Assembly (NCBI RefSeq): GCF_021155775.2
Contig: NC_060236.1
Location: 18,154,519-18,218,518, forward strand
DNA length: 64,000 nt
Direction of reading: 5' to 3'
Origin: Neodiprion pinetum
Lineage: Eukaryota > Arthropoda > Insecta > Hymenoptera > Diprionidae
The notes beneath the pieces were generated by a model. The model was not told where the DNA came from. It did not search any database and worked only from the letters and a program-made list of their open reading frames with translations. Positions 1 through 10,806 of the stretch are shown here, piece after piece (position 1 is the stretch's first letter; every line of letters starts with the position of its first letter). Position numbers and translations under genes: made by a program.

Positions 1-1090
1 AAACTGCGTAGTTGCTAAATTGCTTTAGGACACAGTGGTAATTTACCTGAAATAAGACCTTTCAAAGTATGAAACTTGTCCCGGTACAACAGAGAATGTT
101 GCGTGGCCAAAGTGTTCTGTACAATAACTTTATTCTTGACATCTTAAAGTTTGGCGGGAAAAAATGGTAGGTGATAAAAAGTTTTTTTTCTTAGTATTAC
201 AAGAAATAATGAGAGTCACGTAACGCGAAGGAGAAGAGAAAAAAATTAATTAGAATCCTATCAACGTTTACTGTTTCATGAATATCGAGTATTCTAACGA
301 GATGAGATAACGTTTTAAGAATATCGGACGCAGTTCACGTTTTAAAAGGCATCGGAATTGGTCGGTTTGACTTTGACCCACAAGTTGAAAATATCAGAAG
401 CTACTCCTGGACTGATTAAACGGGCTCCTTTGTTTATAGGTTTCATATGCATTGGATAAGCGCAGGAAACTGAAAAACGTGATAAAGTCTAATCGATAAA
501 AATTTCGAGTACATGCTGCATTCTTGAACAAAAGTCGTTGCGTTAAAATGCGTTAGTTTAGTTTTCATCAGATTTTTCGATGTTTTCATGTCCAGAGAAT
601 TGTCTCTGATCATTTTGAGACAGACTCATCAATTTTTTGAGTAAAATCGAATGTGCTCTTTCCGCTGGCGTTATCCGAAAAACAATTCACGTAGATCTTA
701 CGTCCAACAAGAACTCAAAAACGTATGGACCGATTCAGATGATATTTAGACCATTGGTTTGCCTGCATCAGGATGAATGGAGTTCACATTACGATTCGGA
801 AAATTAGGAGAAAAGAGGGAAAACCGTTTCAATAAATTTCCAGCAACGTTATTCGCGCCAATGTTAGTGAGTACGAATGAAACAGTATCCTCGCTGAGAA
901 CAAAATAAAAAAACACCAGAGTTCAAGTGTTTGAACTTTCTGATTTGAACTCCATTCTCCGATTTTAATCTAGTTCATATGCAGCGTAGTGCATCGAAAA
1001 CTGAGAGACACGTATATTTTTGTATTTGCTAACAAACGATTTAGAAGGGTTAAAAGGACTCACAAAGATGGGCAATAGGATGAACCATAG
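1..1090. other. No gene or element seen
   Basis: Unannotated AT-rich DNA. I found no ORF with coding character and no clear repeat end. Confidence 0.6.
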
Positions 1091-1304
1091 AAACTAACCT
1101 ATCGAATTTATGGTCTGAAAAGGATTTATTTACTGAGAAAACAAATTTTTTAATAACAAAAACAATTTATTTTGCAATTAGTGCAATTACATCGCCAGCA
1201 ATATCCTAATTGTAACAAACTAAGTTTCATTAACAATTAAACAGCAGATTGATGTTTAAAAATGCAATAAAAAATGAATAAATGAGTTAACCCTTTCAGT
1301 CATA

Positions 1305-1325
1305 GTGGGACCGCTACGGTCCCAC
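1305..1325. repeat. Perfect subterminal hairpin
   Basis: GTGGGACCG, a three-base loop CTA, then CGGTCCCAC: a perfect 9-bp stem just inside the left end of the TTAA element. It may be a transposase-binding or structural feature of the end. Confidence 0.75.
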
Positions 1326-1657
1326 CTTTTAAAAAATCACCTCAGAGCTCTAATATTGAACCAAGGCGTCTGAAAATACGTATCTAGGGGTTTTTTGAAT
1401 CGCTGAACACGGTCAGATTTTGAAAATTCAAAATTGTGGATCCGCTATAGTCGATCCAATTGGGCAATGTGACAACAAAAATTTTAATCACATAAAATCC
1501 TATTTTATCAGGAATATTCCTTCAAATATACATTAGAAATAAATATTTCAGTTAATTTGAGATGAAATTTGAGATAATTAAAATCCGTCGTTCCTTAACA
1601 TTATCATTGATATATATATAAAAAAAAAAAATTGTCGATTTATTTTGAAACAGTCTA

Positions 1658-1698
1658 ATATATATATATATATATTATATATGCGTGCGTGCGTGCGT
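1658..1698. repeat. (TA)n followed by (GCGT)n microsatellite
   Basis: An alternating TA run at 1658-1681, directly followed by four GCGT units. Simple repeats inside the TTAA element. Confidence 0.8.
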
Positions 1699-1917
1699 CA
1701 TAATAGGGGTATTGAAAAACAAAACAACTAGAAGAAAAATCACAAAAAAATTAAAAAAAAAAAAAAACAGAAAAAAACAAACACAAAACTGGAACTAGAT
1801 GCTCTCCACGTCCTCGTCGTTAGTTCCGGGTAGCGGTAAGAGAAAGACACTAATATAGACAAAGAAAGATAAGATGGCATTTGCCATCTTGAATTTAGAA
1901 ATTATAAAGTTATGACT

Positions 1918-2460
1918 TCAGATTCGTGATCAGCGATTCCAAAACCCCCCAAACTACTACATTCAGGCCAAAATATTGAGTAGAAAGATATATAAAACTT
2001 GACGTCCACCATATTGGATCCGCCATTTTGAATTTTGAAAATCTAATGTCAGATTCGTAATCAGCGACCCCGAAAACCCCTGAGTACAAAGTTTTAGAAG
2101 AATTAATAAGTATTTGGAATGTCACATCCGCCATATTGGATCCGCCATTTTGAATTTTGAAAATCTAATGCCCGATTCGTAAGCAGCGACCCCGAAAAAC
2201 CCTGAGTACAAAGTTTTAGAAGAATTAACAAGTATTTGGAATTTCACGTCCGCCATATTGGATCCGCCATTTTGAATTTTGAAAATCTAATGCCAGATTC
2301 GTAATCAGCGACCCCGAAAACCCCTGAGTACAAAGTTTTAGAAGAATTAATAAGTATTTGGAATTTCAAGTTCGCCATATTGGATCCGCCATTTTGAATT
2401 TTGAAAATCTAATGCCCGATTCGTAATCAGCGACCCCGAAAACTCTCCAAAAACCCCCGA
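1918..2460. repeat. 122-bp tandem repeat array, four to five copies
   Basis: The motif CCGCCATTTTGAATTTTGAA recurs at 2020, 2142, 2264 and 2386, exactly 122 bases apart. Each unit also holds a GATTCGTAATCAGCGACCCC segment and an AAGTATTTGGAAT segment. A diverged partial copy precedes it from about 1918. The short minus-strand ORF over the array is just the repeat read as protein (KMADPIWW-like). Confidence 0.9.
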
Positions 2461-2760
2461 GTAGCAATTTTCATCCAAATCGGTGCAGATGAAAAATCCA
2501 TGACTGAAAGTGTCAACACTCTACTTCTTTGACGAATCTAGTTTATAAACAACACCTTTCACACACCTTATTTCATTCTTTTCCCTAAAAGAATATACCT
2601 GGAAAATTTTTTTTTTTTTTTCTTGTTATGTAAATGGAAAGTTTCAAATGGCCAGCTGACACCTTTTAAAATTGAGCTAAAAATTTTTCCCAACGGGAGA
2701 ATTTTTTTCTTAATAAATAGGTCCTTTTAAAACCATAAATTCGATAGATTCGTTTGTTTC

Positions 2761-3499
2761 GCGTACCCTGATGGCCACTCAACGTGATCTGTAAAAAAAA
2801 ATGTTTAAATTAAAGAAGAAGAAAAAAAAAAAAAACAAAAAAGAAAGAAAACCTAAATCATCTAGCATAACGAGCAGGACAACGCACAACAACGCAATAA
2901 AGTTTTAAATATATCACTACAGGGGAAGAATCTCCATGAGTTAGTCACGCAGTCGGAGCGGGTTGCTGTTAATTGCACGCGAATGAATTCGCAATTGCAA
3001 CGAGGCGACGACACAGGGGATGAGAGGCTGCGGTGGGTTTGCTCTCGCATCGGAGCAGCGCCGTCAATGGACATGGAGAGCAGATCCGCGATATGTTATT
3101 TGTTACGGGCGCGAGGAAAATCACGGAGTTAATGTCAACGACCGGAGTACCTATGCATCGTCGAGTCGACTCAAATGTGTCGGCGCCAATAGCGATGCGA
3201 TGCGTCGCGTCGTTGCAGAGAGCCGCCTGTGCAGACGGCGCGAGCACAATGCAACGAGATCGGGCTTCGAGGACGCTTCGGTGAGTGATAATCGGTCAAT
3301 GAAACTGCACAAGCGACGACGAGTCGGCGATCGGACAGGACGGGGGATCCACATCCGCGGATGGATCGGGTGGGAATTTTTTTTTTTGCAACAAACTAAA
3401 ACGGCGAGAAATAGAGGAGAAATGGAAATATTGTTGCAGGGGGCTAGAAGTAATAGAACGGTTAGAAAATAGAAGAGACGCGATATCGAATTTTCAATA
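2761..3499. other. Gene-free stretch with a GC- and CpG-rich island
   Basis: About 3000-3370 is markedly richer in GC and CpG than its surroundings and holds overlapping ORFs on both strands. CG followed by GTGAGTG near 3280 could be a splice donor. It may be a promoter or first exon, but no protein family is recognisable. Confidence 0.3.
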
Positions 3500-3504
3500 A
3501 TGCG

Positions 3505-3690
3505 AAAATCTGTTTCGCAGAGTTTCAAGATGTAGAAACGGCGGAGTAGAGAAAAGCCAAAATGTACAATCGTCAGAATGGATGAGAATCTTACAAATCT
3601 TACTTTGGTTTTCTATACTTTGACCTTTATACATTTTTACTTTTTGATACTTCGACCTTTTACATTTTGAAATCACATGAAACGGATCTT
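3505..3690. repeat. Foldback repeat, copy 1
   Basis: The left arm (AAATCTGTTTCGCAGAGTTT, then CAAGATGTAG) is the inverted counterpart of the right arm (CATTTTGAAATCACATGAAA, then CGGATCTT). It resembles the foldback at 3900-4137. Confidence 0.5.
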
Positions 3691-3899
3691 CGCGTCTTCG
3701 AAAACTCGAGGTTTGTGACCCTTCTATATTGTGTGGACATTCTATTTTTCGGACCCCCCCCCTCATTTTTTGTAAGGTAGAGTTTCAAAACTAGATTAGT
3801 CGTGCAGTGAGAAGAGCGACCATAATACCGTATTGTTAAAAGAGTGAAAGTTCAAACGATGACCACATGGTAATAAGGATCAAAATATCCTATTTTCAT

Positions 3900-4137
3900 A
3901 AACGTTAAAATCTGTTTCATAGTATTTCAAAATGTAAAAAAGGCTAAGTAAAAAATAGTACAAATGTAAAAAAGATCAAAGCATGGGCAACCAAAATATA
4001 GAATTGCGACAACGAATAAGAATATAAAAAGCCAAAACAGAATTTGCAGAATCCTGACGATTCTACATTTTGACTTATCTATAATCAACCTTTCTACATG
4101 TCGAAACTCTATGAAACAGATTCTCATATTTGTTAAC
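3900..4137. repeat. Foldback repeat, copy 2
   Basis: The left arm AAATCTGTTTCATAGTATTT pairs with the right arm AAACTCTATGAAACAGATT, extending towards GTTAA at both ends. It shares its arm sequence with the foldback at 3505-3690, so the two are one family. Confidence 0.55.
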
Positions 4138-5053
4138 ATTCGACATTGTGACCCAACTCCTAAAAAAAAAAAATGAGAAGTTAGAAGCTGAAATGGGTGA
4201 TTTTGTAATCTTGTTCAACCGGTTTCCCGTTATACACACGGAAAAAAAATGTAAAATTCCCCACATATACAAGTTGAACTAAATTTCTGCAAGCTCGAAT
4301 CTTGAGCAGAACGTATCCAAATATAATATTTTCGAATAAAAAGAAATGTGCAGGACTGTGCCTTTCAGACCAGTCAAGTTATTGCTTTGTTTTCTCGCCG
4401 CGCGTTTTCAACAGCGAGAGATCGCGCGTGATGCATAAAAACTGCAAATACCTACCGTCGATATGCTCACAACGCGAGTGGAAGATACGAGCCGTCGTCT
4501 ACCAATGAGCGGATGGATGCACAGCTCGTCTCGGTGTCGGTATGGTACGACTAAATGACACTAATGACATCAGAGATAGTCTAGTCAAATAAACAAGATA
4601 ACGGGCGATAATGGATGCAATAGAGCAAAACCATACCTGCAGCTAATCGTAACTACGGAGGAAGCTCGGCCCTTGCGAAAATTACGCAGTACGATTGTTG
4701 GGATTATTGTTAGTTAGGTGGTGATTTTAACAAGTGTCGATAAATCCATTGTTTAGGTGAACGTGCTTGAATGCCTTTTTATTTGTTATTTAACGTCTTT
4801 GCTTTATCAAGAGCGTCGAACGACTGAGAGGACGCCCTCGTCCTCGGTGGAAAAACAGGTTGTTTTTGAAGGACCAGGGCCCTCTCACACATTTTAACTT
4901 ATACAAACATATGAAAAAGAAATTACTCGTAGGGAGCGAAGAAATAATAAATAATAAATAACAAACAATAACATAACATAATATAATAGGAACTGATTCA
5001 GGATCAATTTGCATATTTCAACAACGATCTCATTCGATGCATTAACATTCCTT
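4138..5053. other. No gene or element seen
   Basis: Non-repetitive DNA with short ORFs only. No coding character noticed. Confidence 0.55.
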
Positions 5054-5488
5054 CATTGAGAAAAATATCGTCGTCATACGGTGTTTATCGGGGAAATTTT
5101 AGTAAAATGGTTATATGCTTCAAATATTTTTCGGAAACAAATGAAAATGTGGCACGAGTACAGTTTAATGTGGTTATGGTTGTCGATATTAGATTTTCTG
5201 ATTATTGTTACGTTAAATCGATTTGTTTAGTTGACTAAATTTTCGTCAGCTAAATAAAGCCTTGACATCAATTTATTGTTGCACCGACATTAAATTATCG
5301 CAATAGTTACAAGAATATATGATGCGAGTGATCGTGATGAAAAAGAATAGTAAAACACACTATATTTTCCGATTACAATTACAAAACTCATTGTTATTTT
5401 GTACCGAAAACTACGATTTTCGGTTACGGTAAGGCATTGAGACAATTAAGGACTCTGTAGTAACCATAACTAAAAATTTCTCGCAGTG
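5054..5488. mobile_element. CACTGAG-ended non-autonomous element, diverged copy
   Basis: It starts CATTGAGAAAAAT and ends TTTCTCGCAGTG. The interior matches the copies at 20666, 23018 and 31091, for example the segments near TCAATTTATTGTTGCA and GTGATCGTGATGA. It is the most diverged of the four copies. Confidence 0.6.
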
Positions 5489-5732
5489 AAACTTGGCAGA
5501 TTGAGCATCCGACTTTGCATGCGCGAGTTTTGGCGAATTTTCATGCAGGCTAGCCACCTCAAACTTCAGCCGTCAATCGAGATTTTTAAAGGTTACGTAG
5601 GTCATGCAAAATTTTTATGGTTAAGCAGATGTCAAATAATCACTGTAGTGATTCGGGAATGGTAGAAAAACTTTTACCGTCAACTGACTAATGACTGTTT
5701 ACTGCCACCAGTTGTCACATACTTAAGAGTGT

Positions 5733-6769
5733 TTCCCAAGCAGTGTTGGGCAAAATTGTAATAAAAAATGAACAATTACAAATCACTAAGGATAATTTTT
5801 AATGACATTGAATTTCATTAAAATTATTTTCAGTAATAATAATTGAATCGGAGTTCAGTAAAATTACTTTTGATAATTGTATTTGACTCAGAGTCCATCG
5901 AAATTATTTCCAGTAATTGTAATTGAATTGGATTTCATTAAAATTACATTGAGTAATTTGAATTTAATCAAAGTTTATCAAAATTACTTTCAGTGATTGG
6001 AATTTAATCAGAAATCATTTCAATTATCCTCAGTGATTGTAATTAAATCAGACATTATTAAAATTCTTTTGAGTAATTGTAAACCACACGATGTGGTCCA
6101 ATTGAATTTTTTTCTCCAACGTTATTCCTGTGAAATAATAACAAATAGACAAATAAATTTACTCCGTTTTTGGAGTATTCAAATGATGTGATCGGAACGA
6201 GTCTTTTACAGTCAATATGTGAATGGGCTATGGTTACCAAAGTTTTTTGGGTAGCTGATCAAGGATTTCACATTACTTTGAAAAATTAATTTGTTTAAAT
6301 AATTTGCTTGACCAGTCAATGTGAATATGTAAGCTCCATGAAGTTCCCGATGTTTTCGGAATTTGAAATTATGTTGAGAATTCGACATTACGTTTCCAAA
6401 GGTAATTTGTTTAAATAAATTATGAAAAACAATTGAAATTTGAAAAAAAAACATAATCATTTCCATTAATTGTAATGGATAACAGAAAAATTACAATTGT
6501 TCCAAGTAATTGTAATTAGTAGCAAAAAAATTACAATTTTTTCAAGTAATTTTAATTGAGAACAAAAAAATTACAATTATTTCGAGTAATTGTAGTTGAT
6601 AATCATAAAATTACAATTGTTTATACTAACTGTAATTGGTAAATCAAAATTTATAATTATTTCCCGCAATTGTAATTAGTTACTAAATATTACAGTTATT
6701 CACAGTAATTGTAATTTACGGGTAATGAAATGACGAAAGTAATTTCTGCTGCCCAATTCTGTTCCCAAG
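5733..6769. mobile_element. Non-autonomous hAT-like element with 8-bp target duplication
   Basis: The element at 5741-6761 is flanked by perfect 8-base direct repeats TTCCCAAG (5733-5740 and 6762-6769). Its ends are CAGTGTTGGGCA and, inverted, CAGAATTGGGCA, matching at 10 of 12 bases. An 8-bp duplication with CAG-type ends fits the hAT superfamily. There is no transposase; the body is mostly a roughly 40-bp tandem repeat. Confidence 0.8.
5790..6720. repeat. Degenerate roughly 40-bp tandem repeats
   Basis: Units of about 40 bases built on TAATTGTAATTGA followed by an AAAATTAC block run from about 5790 to 6080 and again from about 6460 to 6720, in the same orientation. They make up most of the element at 5741-6761, with a non-repeat segment between the two blocks. 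Confidence 0.7.
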
Positions 6770-6854
6770 TAACAGCGGTACAAAATTTTCATTTTACTCA
6801 ATATTTTTTGTGACTAAACTAATAGACGGAACAGGATGAACCAAACCCTATTCT

Positions 6855-7385
6855 AAAGCTGCGGGCGTTTGCTTTGAGACACAAAAACGATTTTCAAATT
6901 ATCTCAAAAATTGACTCCTGTGCGTACGTTCAAGCGGAGCTCTGCAGAAAACGATTAGCAAAATGGTAACCACGTTCGCAGGCGGACGGAATATCTGAAA
7001 AACCACGACTTTTTAGAATCATCAATATATTCTCTAAACTTCTGTGGAACGGATTTTTGATAAACTGACATTTGCTTTAGCTGCAACTTTTTTCATCAGA
7101 TTTCGTGTGTTTTTTTTTTCCAGTTTTTCGAGAACTATTTTATTAATTTCTCAAAAATAAAAACTCGAATCCGAAATCCATTCCATTGAAGCTTAGCGGA
7201 CATGTTGACGATTCTAAAAAGTCTTAGTTTATGTATGTTGGATATTCCATCCACCTACAAACGTGGTTACCATTTTGCCAATCCTTTTCTGCAGAGTTCT
7301 ACTTGAACGGACTTACGGGAGTACATTTTTAAGATGATTGAAATTTTTATGTTTTTTGCTTTCAAAGCGGAAATTTGTAGCTTTC
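6855..7385. repeat. Long inverted repeat (foldback element)
   Basis: Left arm 6871-6995 and right arm about 7250-7375 are inverted copies over roughly 125 bases, including long matches such as GCAAAATGGTAACCACGTT and CTCTGCAGAAAA. Weaker pairing continues inwards. The ends and target duplication are not clear. Confidence 0.75.
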
Positions 7386-10005
7386 GACTGACGATACCGA
7401 AGCTAGCGGCCAGAATTAGCACCCAAACGTTCTAACGTTCGTTCGAATAAGGCAGTAAGGTCCGAAAAACAAAATTTTTTCAATTACCTTGAACACCCAA
7501 TGCTTTTACAGAATTCCGAGAATGGAACTGAACTGCATTTTTCTACTTCCCAAAAGTTAAACACGTTTGTCTGTCAACTCTGGCTGCTAGTTTCAGCTTC
7601 ATTTTCGAATAAATTTTGTTTCGTTCTCTTCCATCCATTAGTCTAGCCACAATGAACCAATAATATGATCATGTCCAACTGCTCTTACCTGAGAAACCCC
7701 CTTACAACATATGTAATTTCAATTTGACACTTAACGCGGGGGAATTTGACATCTCATGCCCCATTTCGAGTGAGTTGGCTTCCCTGCCTCGAAGTCGAAA
7801 ATATCATCGTCCCTTCGTTATACGGTCGATAACTTCAGTATATCCGTTTTGCATGCTACTCTTCGTGAATGATATACGGTGATGTGCAGGCCTTATTAAA
7901 CACATAGAGAAATAAAAACGTGCAGTCAATTAGCGACTGACCTTTGAACCCCAGCGACGTATAAGAGCAATAACCCGCGTGAAATCAGAATAAAAGCAAC
8001 GTAAGGAAAAAAGAAGGAAAGTAAAGAAGAACGAAAACAAGAGGCAATCGATCAAAAGGCCTGTATGGAGAAGAAGAGATCGGTCAACGAGCACATGCAC
8101 CAACGGCACTGATCACGCATCGATGGAACGACTTGTGCAGTCCCGTTGACAATGAGCAAGCAATATGACACGGAGCAGAGCATGTCATCCACCATTGTCG
8201 GTGTTTCAGACTTCATGCACCAATTGAAGATTTATGTAACGAATCCATGTGGTCCATATGAATTCGTTCAAATCCGTTCGATTGTATCCATCGGTTGACA
8301 CTCGTTGAACGATCCGGACAGACTCCATGAGAATGATTTTAAATGGAACTGGGAAAAACATCATCGAGATTTCAGTGTTCACTGTATCGGTCCGATGGTG
8401 CACGGGCAATCTATTCCACGATGTAAAATTATGAGGTAGAAAATATGTGTATGAGACGATTATAACGTTCGATAAGACGACAAGCGAGTCTGTCTTGAGT
8501 AACACTGGATGCCCCGGAGCGAGCGATGCTTCGCGGACAGTAAACGAACGAACTAACGATGTAATCTACCGTCATCAGCAATTACTCGACACAGTTGTCC
8601 GTCCGTCCGTTGCGAGCGATGTTTGACAAATTTACTCGATGTAGACACTGCTAGTGTATAGATGTACTCGGTCGAGGTCCAGGGTCAGGAAACTATGATC
8701 GCGGTTAACGTCGCAACGCAAATCAGCACAATATTGATATACTTTACGGAGCATACGTGATACACACAGTGGAGTCGGAATTGAGAAACTAACGATATCT
8801 AGATGTCGGTGGAAGATTGAACGAAGAGGAAAACTGATACCGAGTAACGTAAAACTCTGTGATCACTGCGCTAAAGCAGCTAGACACATTTTTACAACGT
8901 TCAATTTGGTAACGTTAACGTGACGAGACGTACGGAAGAGTCGCGACTTTTTAAGCTCACAATTAGATTGTGAGAGGTACAATCATAAATGAAGATTTCT
9001 AGTTTCGAGGACGAATGGGCCGTACCGTCTGAGTCAAAAGTCAGGAAAGAAGAAAAGAACGATTTAAAAAATCTCCAGCAGTATTATTATTTGTGGCAAT
9101 GATGGCGAACCGTTTCTCAAAATTCTGACATGTTGTCACGTGTCTATTCAATTTACTCAGGTTCGTCTACATCGCACAGTAGCAGTGCTGTTTCTTAAAA
9201 ATACTACTGCTGTAGATTTTTGATCAAAGGTTTAATTTTTCTCTCCACTCAACATTCGATTCGGACGGCACGGTCTTGATCTCACCGTTTGTACCGTTCA
9301 TTATATTGTTAGTGCACTTCCAACAATCCTGAGGTCTGGTAACGGTAATGAGTCTCTTAAAAATTATTCAAAATTTCGTCGTGTCAATGTAACAACCTTG
9401 AAATTCAAGCTTTTCTACGTAACTATCCACCTTTCGCTCGGCAAAGAAAAAAAAAAACGCTGTTACACACTGGAACTGACTAACGCGACTGTGAGCCTGC
9501 AGGGTGATCGGAAAAAGTGAATTATGAACCCATTGACCGCGATATCCTTATTGACTTGTTGATAAAAGTAGCCCGTTCAATTTGTTGACGAAAAAATTTA
9601 CCAGCATGCAGATAGCCGTCGAGTGAGTGTCCCACCGCGGATCGTCTGTGCTGCAAAAGTAGCATCCCTCCGGCACTGCAATGAGCAGCAGTAATCGCTC
9701 TGCCTGGCGATCGTTTGCCGCCTAAATCAGGTGCCATCCAAATCCCAGTGAGCAGTAGACGCTCCTCTTTTCCTCACTATTTTCCCTTGTTACACAGTTT
9801 TTTCAATCACGGCGTTTATTTCAGCTGTTTCACCGACGGTCACACGTGGTTGTAATCAACCGATCATCGCGACTCGCTTCCTCATCAGTGTCCCTCAGCG
9901 AATTGTCGAGCCGACGCGCCGACTCGTCATCATCCAAAGTACCCCGCACGTGTCATTAAAGCCATCGGACTTCCCTTTTCGGCACTCGGAGGAGAGATAT
10001 TACAA
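7386..10005. other. Gene-free stretch, CpG-richer after about 8000
   Basis: No protein family is recognisable. From about 7900 onwards CpG and GC are higher than in neighbouring intergenic DNA, with short ORFs on both strands. It could include an unresolved promoter or 5' UTR. Confidence 0.3.
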
Positions 10006-10051
10006 CCCACCACCACCACCACCAACAGCACCACCACCACCGCCGCCGCCA
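10006..10051. repeat. (CAC)n/(CCG)n trinucleotide repeat
   Basis: A run of CAC/ACC triplets turning into CCG triplets. On the minus strand it reads as a tryptophan/glycine-rich low-complexity ORF, which argues against coding. Confidence 0.8.
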
Positions 10052-10225
10052 CAATAGTTTATCCGGAAAATCAGAGGAGCGTTCAACGGCAAGACACAAG
10101 CACTCAACACTCTCGACTCCGAGAGGATAGAGAAGATTGGCAACGTCGTGTGACACTTATCTTTGGCAATTTACTCGACCACTCCACGTGCTCGACGTGT
10201 GTAATGATCGGTACCAGCACCTTGG

Positions 10226-10232
10226 TATAAAA
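10226..10232 (+). promoter_or_regulatory. Weak TATA-like box
   Basis: TATAAAA in a GGTATAAAAT context within the CpG-richer region. No gene start can be tied to it. Confidence 0.12.
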
Positions 10233-10786
10233 TATATCTTTAACCACTATCACCTTGGTCAACCACTACCTATCGGATGTGCTCGGCTATTACCAAACTG
10301 TTTTGCACACCCATTGTCACGCGTACAGTAGTTCAAGTTCACAACACAGGTTGGATCTGTAAATCACCCGCACCCCCATCTTTCGATGATGCGGCGTTAC
10401 ACAACCATCTTACCGACAAATGACCAATCACCATGAAACGCTTTCCAACTCGCAACGTCGTACATGACGATTGTGACGATTGTGACGATTATGAGGATGC
10501 ACGAGTCGTGACGTCCGGTCTCACGTATAGTTGCACTCTGAACTTTGGTTCGACTGTGCATTCACACGATTGTCGGAGAGGAGAAGTCGTAGCACGCCAA
10601 AACAACACCGCGCACAGTTTCACGTTCACGTTCGAGTTAATACCTCGTACTAGTACGTACTACGACTGGACTGCCGCTTCGGCGATCGTGGATCGTAGAC
10701 TGAATAGAAATACTTCCCCACTTCTAAACCTCATCCCCACCCCTCGATCCTCCGCAGTTGTCCGTCTCTCAGCAGCAGTGATTCTA

Positions 10787-10806
10787 CCCCCCCCCCCCCC
10801 CCCCCC
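10787..10806. repeat. Poly(C) tract, 20 bases
   Basis: An uninterrupted run of 20 C, unusual in this AT-rich window. It creates a poly-proline or poly-glycine stretch in overlapping ORFs. Confidence 0.9.

Larger units (their letters stand above)
1291..2512. mobile_element. piggyBac-like non-autonomous element, TTAA target
   Basis: The left end is TTAA (1287-1290) followed by CCCTTTCAGTCAT. The right end is ATGACTGAAAGTG followed by TCAA (2513-2516), an inverted copy with one mismatch in the 13-base terminus and one change in the target copy. CCC ends at TTAA are typical of the piggyBac superfamily. There is no transposase. Inside are a subterminal hairpin, AT and GCGT microsatellites, and a 122-bp tandem array. 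Confidence 0.7.
1091..2760. mobile_element. Outer inverted-repeat element interrupted by another insertion
   Basis: The left arm near 1091-1147 and the right arm near 2700-2760 are imperfect inverted repeats. The shared core is CTATCGAATTTATGGT followed by T-rich then AAAAGGA, with weaker matching on both sides. The arms are separated by the TTAA-type element at 1291-2512, so the outer element is probably older and was split by the insertion. I could not fix its ends or target duplication. Confidence 0.5.

Noticed and set aside
1910..2134. Minus-strand ORF reading KMADPIWW-like residues
   Set aside because: This is the 122-bp tandem repeat read as protein and not an independent gene.
3020..3472. 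150-aa plus-strand ORF in the GC-rich island
   Set aside because: Equally long overlapping ORFs exist on both strands, as expected from GC content. No recognisable motif.
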